From contig JAFMSR010000003.1 in the NCBI GenBank assembly GCA_022818135.1, positions 37,676,595 to 37,740,594 on the forward strand: a stretch of DNA of 64,000 nucleotides, written 5' to 3'. Source of the DNA: Saxidomus purpurata. Lineage: Eukaryota; Mollusca; Bivalvia; Venerida; Veneridae. Below, piece by piece: positions 54,101-60,100 of this stretch (positions are counted from its first letter, which is position 1; the number at the start of each line of letters is the position of its first letter). The notes beneath the pieces are model-generated. The model was not told where the DNA came from and ran no database searches. It worked only from the letters and a program-made list of their open reading frames with translations. Position numbers and translations under genes: made by a program.

Positions 54101-57100
54101 AATCATTCATGTTTTATTTATACACCGGCAACCTACTTTTTTCTTTTACACAATTTTCTTACCTTCTTCACATACAGGAACCATATTATCATTTTTCTTG
54201 GCGTTAAGTCATGTGAGGAGTGTCCAGCGAGTACATTATAATGGATAAGGTCAATCAAGCCAGGCATCAATGACCAAATACTGGCCAACCCATTCTACCA
54301 AAGGACCTGGTAACAACATGATGATGGACAGACACTGGAGCCATGTGACAAAAGGTACATTAAAAATAGGGGGGGGGGATGGGATAAAATCTAGCAAAGG
54401 GACCAAGCACTGAACAAACCAATTACATGTACACTTAAAAGTAAATACATGACCGACCAAGTGGTAAGAGGTAAAATCTAACCAATAGGGGTGGGGGTGG
54501 GGCATGGTGTAAAGGTTAAGGTGTCTGCAGTCATCACGGAGGTTGCAGATTCGACCCCACTGGGATCACAACTGTACCTCCTCAAATGACACTAGTACTT
54601 TTAAGGAAGCGCACTTGAGAGTAACATCATAAGCTGCTTCAAGCTTTCTTCACAATCAAGCTTAAATAAATGAGTATAAACTAATAGTTAAAATGACATA
54701 TCAAACATGCTCACATGTTCAAACATGAGTGCAAAACAAATGAACTTACATTGAAAAAATATTTCCTTTGAAAAACAAATGAACTTACATTGAAAAAATA
54801 GCTCCTTTGATCTCGCACTACTACAGGAGATAGATTAAATAATTAACTCTAGTGACTTCCCCAGGAATTCATCTTCAAACACAAAAATAACAGATAAGCT
54901 CTTGGTAAGAATAACTGCCACGAGTGAGTTCAAGGTTTTGTTCAGAGTCTAGTCGGAGTTTACTGCAGTATTATGACAAACATTTCAATATTTTGACATC
55001 CTATATAAACAATTTTGCAAACTTAATAGCATCATTAATGAATCCTTACACACCACATACAAGCTGAAAATATCCATTTAATAAAAGGATAATTAGTGCC
55101 AGTCGCTGATTTTTAATGACGTATGGATTACATAATTCAATCACTTTCTCAATAACCAAGTTTTCTCTTTGCAGCAAGTTGCAATATTTGATAAACTTAG
55201 CATTTTTTTTAGAAAGCTTTCAGGTTCAAACTGTTAAGCTAAAATCACAGTGATTGCAGCTTTAATGACAAGTTACATGGACAAAATACATCAATTTTAA
55301 CGAATTTATGGACAAAGATGGCTGTGAACATAACAAAACTGGTGTTAACTGTCTCACCACAGTTTCACAGGAATCAATACTTAAAGCATCTCCTTAATTT
55401 CTTAATGCAATTTTTCTACTACAGAATAATTCAATTGAGTATTAATCACAAGGGTATACAATACAGAGAATTATTCTTTATTTGAATACGAGGAAAAAAC
55501 TGATACTTCAAAAAGCAAAAACGATTTTATCATTGAATGTTGTCTACTTTCCGGTGCCAGTGGTGTTACATAATGGTGTCCCAGTTACAGAATCCGGGTC
55601 AGAAAAGAGACAATTTTGAAACAGCACAAAGTGAGGTCAATAAAAGTCCTAGTTAGGATAGAGAGAATTACATCTGTACTAGAAACAGTTGTACAAGGAA
55701 CAAATGACTAATGTAGCCTATGGAGATTGAGGTTGCCTAGGAAACAAAGACTTTTTACATTTTGTTTTATCATTTACATAAATAACTTTCAATCTCTATA
55801 ATTAAAAAGGCCCTAATATAATGATGTCACAGATAAGATCAAAAGTGACACTCAAAATCTGTCACAGACACCAATTCATATGCAAATATCATGCAAAATG
55901 GTCAAATGTCAGTACTTTTCCCATGTCTGTATTCTCTCTTATGTGTATTAATAAATGATGGAATAAAGATGTCTTTCTTGTATTATCTCTGTTTTCCTAG
56001 ATGTCTGTGTTTTAGTTTTCGCCCTTTTTTGTTAGAGCTACAATCTTATCAATGTAGGCAAACATTATCTGCATAGACAACCTGGCAGTCAGGTTACATG
56101 TAAAGCAGTCTGGAAGGGCTGTCTGACAGGAGGACAGCTTTCTCAATTTATTAGATGGGAAAAGTCCAAAAATGAGAACCGATGTTCAGTGCTTGTAGCA
56201 GAGTCTTTATGGTGCAATCATATTCAATCAAACAAACATAAGTCTCAATATCTGTCTGCCTCTTTACATTTATCAGCAATGTATATGTATCAATGTTCAA
56301 AGATTGAATGATGAATCATTGAATACTAAAATGATTGAGCAAGTTGTTTGACATGATTTGATGCAAGGAGTTTATGTAGAATGTTCATTTACAACAAATT
56401 AAATAATAATTTTAATTGGATTTTTGTCTTAAAACATTAATTTTGGCCAATGGCATAATAATTATATGATTGAAAATAATGTCATAACGAAGTGTTATGA
56501 CATTTCGGGTGATATCAAGAATGTATAAGGCTGTTACTAACAGACCTATGAGCTCAAACAAAGTCATGTGAAAATATGCATGTACTTCTAATACATACAA
56601 TTACACTACATGCAGCTCAGAACTGGTGCATTATTTTAACTGGCATCTTATTGATCTGTGCACGGAGACATGGGCTTGCCCATATTTTAATAGACTATGT
56701 TTAAGTGAGGTTGAAGACCACCTATATAAACAAACAATTACATCTAGTTTCCATCATCATCATTACATTTCATTTTGATGAGCAAAAACAATTGTTTAAA
56801 TAAAATACTACCCTCTAGCTTCTGCGAAATAATACATTTTTCATGTTACAAAGAAAAAAAGATGAAGACTTATACATAAAATGAATTGGATACCCACAGA
56901 TTCATTGATCCCACCAACAATTGCCAGAATCCTTAATTAACTAAAGTTGGTTTCAAACTTCTTTAAGGATGGTTATTGTTAGTCTATGCAAAGCAGTCTA
57001 TTGCAAAGGGAGCTTGCACATGTTGGGATCAATAACACATTTTTTGTTAGGATTTGATCGACATTCAGAGCTGCTGGGTGGATAATAAAGGATCTGTAAA

Positions 57101-60100
57101 ACATTGTGTCATCAAATGGGTACAACATTATCTATTTCTAAACTGATACAGTAAAATCTGTCTTATCATGCATCTGGTTTATATGGCAAACTGTCATATC
57201 CTGGCCAGTCCCTTGGTCTGGGTTTTACAATTTGTATAGGAAAACCTGTTTTTACTGGCAACATGGTTTAACCAGCATAATCAAATGGTCCTGAAGGGGA
57301 TCAGAAAAGTCAGCCTAATCAAATGGTTCAAACACGCTTGGAAAAGACAGCCTTATAAAATGGTCCTAAAGGGGATTGGAAAAGACAGCCTTATCAAATG
57401 GTCCTAAGGGGGTTTGAAAAGACAGCCTAATCAAATGGTCCTGAAGGGGGTCGAAAAGGCAGCCTTATCAAATGGTTCTAAAGGGGGTTGGAAAAGACAG
57501 CCTTATTAAATGGTCCTAAAGGGGTTTAAAAAGACAGCCTAATCAAATGGTCCTGAAGGGGGTCGAAAAAGACAGCCTAATCAAATGATCCTGAAGAGGG
57601 TTGGAAAAGACAGCCTTGTCAAATGGTCCTGAAGAGGGTTGGAAGAGACAGCCTTGTCAAATGCTCCTGAAGGGAGTCGCAACGACAGCCTAATCAAATG
57701 ATCCTGAAGAGGGTTGGAAAAGACAGCCTTGTCAAATGGTCCTGAAGGGGGTCGCAAATGACAGCCTTGTCAAATGGTTCTGAAGAGAGTCGGAAAAGAA
57801 ATCAAATGGTCCTGAAGGTGGTCAGAATAGACAGCCTAATCAAATGATCCTGAAGGGGGCCGGAAAAGACAGGTCTCACCATCAAAATTTAAGGACTCTT
57901 AAATCTGAAGTCTTTTGTAACCCTCATGTTTTTTCTGGTTAGTGATTCCCTGAATTATAGCTACAGTTTCTACAATTAAACTCTTTATTTCAAGGTTTCT
58001 TAAAATACATGGGCCAAATACAGTATATGTTTTCGCCTCTGACAAATTCTGATTTCTTTGCAGATAAGTAGTTGATGAAGACAAGTGAAATGGTTGATTG
58101 TTTACTTTATGTAATTAGGGAACTGACCTTACAACAATCAGAACCCGAGCTGAATGAAAATTAAGTCTGCACACATACTATCGCATTTTTGTCAAATGGC
58201 CTTGAAATGTGTGTATTACCAACATTAACCGCTAATAAATAGATATTAAATTGTGTCAGACATGAATGATGCATGTAAATACAAATCTTAGACAAGCGAA
58301 CATTATCCACTGTTTACATATTCTTACCAAGGTAAAAAGTCCAAGTGTCTATTTGTCTATATCCTTACATTTAATGCTACTGCAGTAAAATCCAAGGAAA
58401 TCACACCTTTATTTACAAAACACTGCAAAGTTTCCAAGTTATCTTTTGGAATATTTTCTGGCAAAAAAGATACACTTGATAAAATCCAGATCTCCAAAAA
58501 ACAGCATGAAATTCTACACTGCTTTGATGATACCAGAACTCCACCTCCAAAATGAAGAGTAAAATCTGATGAAGATCCAACAAGGCTGCAGGAATTGCCT
58601 CCCTTACCACAAAGCCATAATTCCCTCTGAGATTTGGATCAATCATTTAATTAAGTAGTTATATATAAACATTTCATCAAAAATCACACAGGAAGCAGAA
58701 GATCTGTTATAAATATCACTTCTACCTGAATGACTTCTCCATTAATCCAATACTATTTAATACAACCAGTACTACAATCAATATCTGACACATTTTAACA
58801 TGTATCCATTTCATGCACTCTTTCTATTAACATCTCACTAAAACAAAATAGTTATTCCAACATAAAACAAGCCGCAAACTCTCACAGTACAAAATCCGCG
58901 GCAATAACTATTAAAGTAATTGTTTACAATACGTTGCTTCATTCGTTTTATACGTATTCTATTGTTGTTACGATCGCTAACTGGAGCATTAAATCTCAAC
59001 AATAACAGTGACACCTATTTAATGGCTGTTCATTTACCGCCAGTTTATTTTATGAATGAAATGCTTTTACTTCTGACGTGCATATTAAAGTAAACTAAAA
59101 CTACCTGAAATGAATTTGCATCTGGTATGTCAGACATTACTTTAACCTTTTCTGTGTTCATATGGCAGTTTCATTGCTCATTTTATTTTTTACTCTTTCT
59201 TATTTAAATCAAATGATTTGTATTACAGTTTTGCCTTCCTTATGATAGGAAATTAAACACTATAAGGTCATGATGTGAAAACAACGTGACAGTAAAGAAA
59301 GAACGAGACAGTCTCCCATCAGAATGGTTTACAAAAACTTAAGAAATGAAATGATACAGTAGACTATAGAATACTTTCATATTGCTTTTAAACCAACATC
59401 TGTCATAAAGTGTGCACAATATTGATAGTTTCCTGTTCAAAAAAATATAAGAAAATGAAAAAGCTGCCAGGATATAAATTTCAGAATAAATATTCATAAC
59501 CCAAACTTTAGGTTGATGCCTGTCTTAAATCAACATGTATTGATACAGACTCCCATCTAAAGTACATTGTACAATGATTGGTACAACCTTCCCAATACCT
59601 TTGGGCATCTTCTAATGGCTCTGTACCTTATGCACGATTTTTTTTATTTAAAAAGTGTCAGGTAAACTATTAAATCCTCTTCTAGTGTGACTGTTGGTAC
59701 AAGTATACTACACATAAGACAATGAACTTTTCCAAGACATATTCTCCAACTGCCAGACCAGACTGGGTCAGTTTCTAATCACTGTGTAGTTATGTTTGGG
59801 CACTGCCTGCCTTAGTTCAACATAGAAGTTTGAAGTATGATTTACAGGGTCAGAGAGGTTGGCTGGGCTGTATATAGGTCAATTTACAGGTGTTTAGTCT
59901 AATGGTTAGCTGACAGTATGTAACAAAAAAACGCTATGTAGTGGCAGTTCAGATAAGATCAGTTCAACCTGCATACTGCAAACAGTCTGCAGGGTCAACT
60001 GAGATTAGTCTTTTCAAACACAGTTTAATTAATGTTCCAGCACTTTCTTGAGCTTGATTTAAGAAACACAGGTACTTACACTGTACTGTTTTTCTAAAAC

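Larger units (their letters stand above)
53662..60079 (-). other. 6.4 kb intron between window exons 2 and 3
   Basis: Contains SINE-1 (54500-54672), a 37 bp duplication near 54730-54800 and the 57276-57872 minisatellite. The remainder is AT-rich with no supported feature. Confidence 0.75.

Noticed and set aside
54158..54195. Minus-strand exon-like segment ending with GTAAGA at 54160
   Set aside because: Would break the phase between exons 2 and 3, and no residues are missing there relative to vertebrate CH1.
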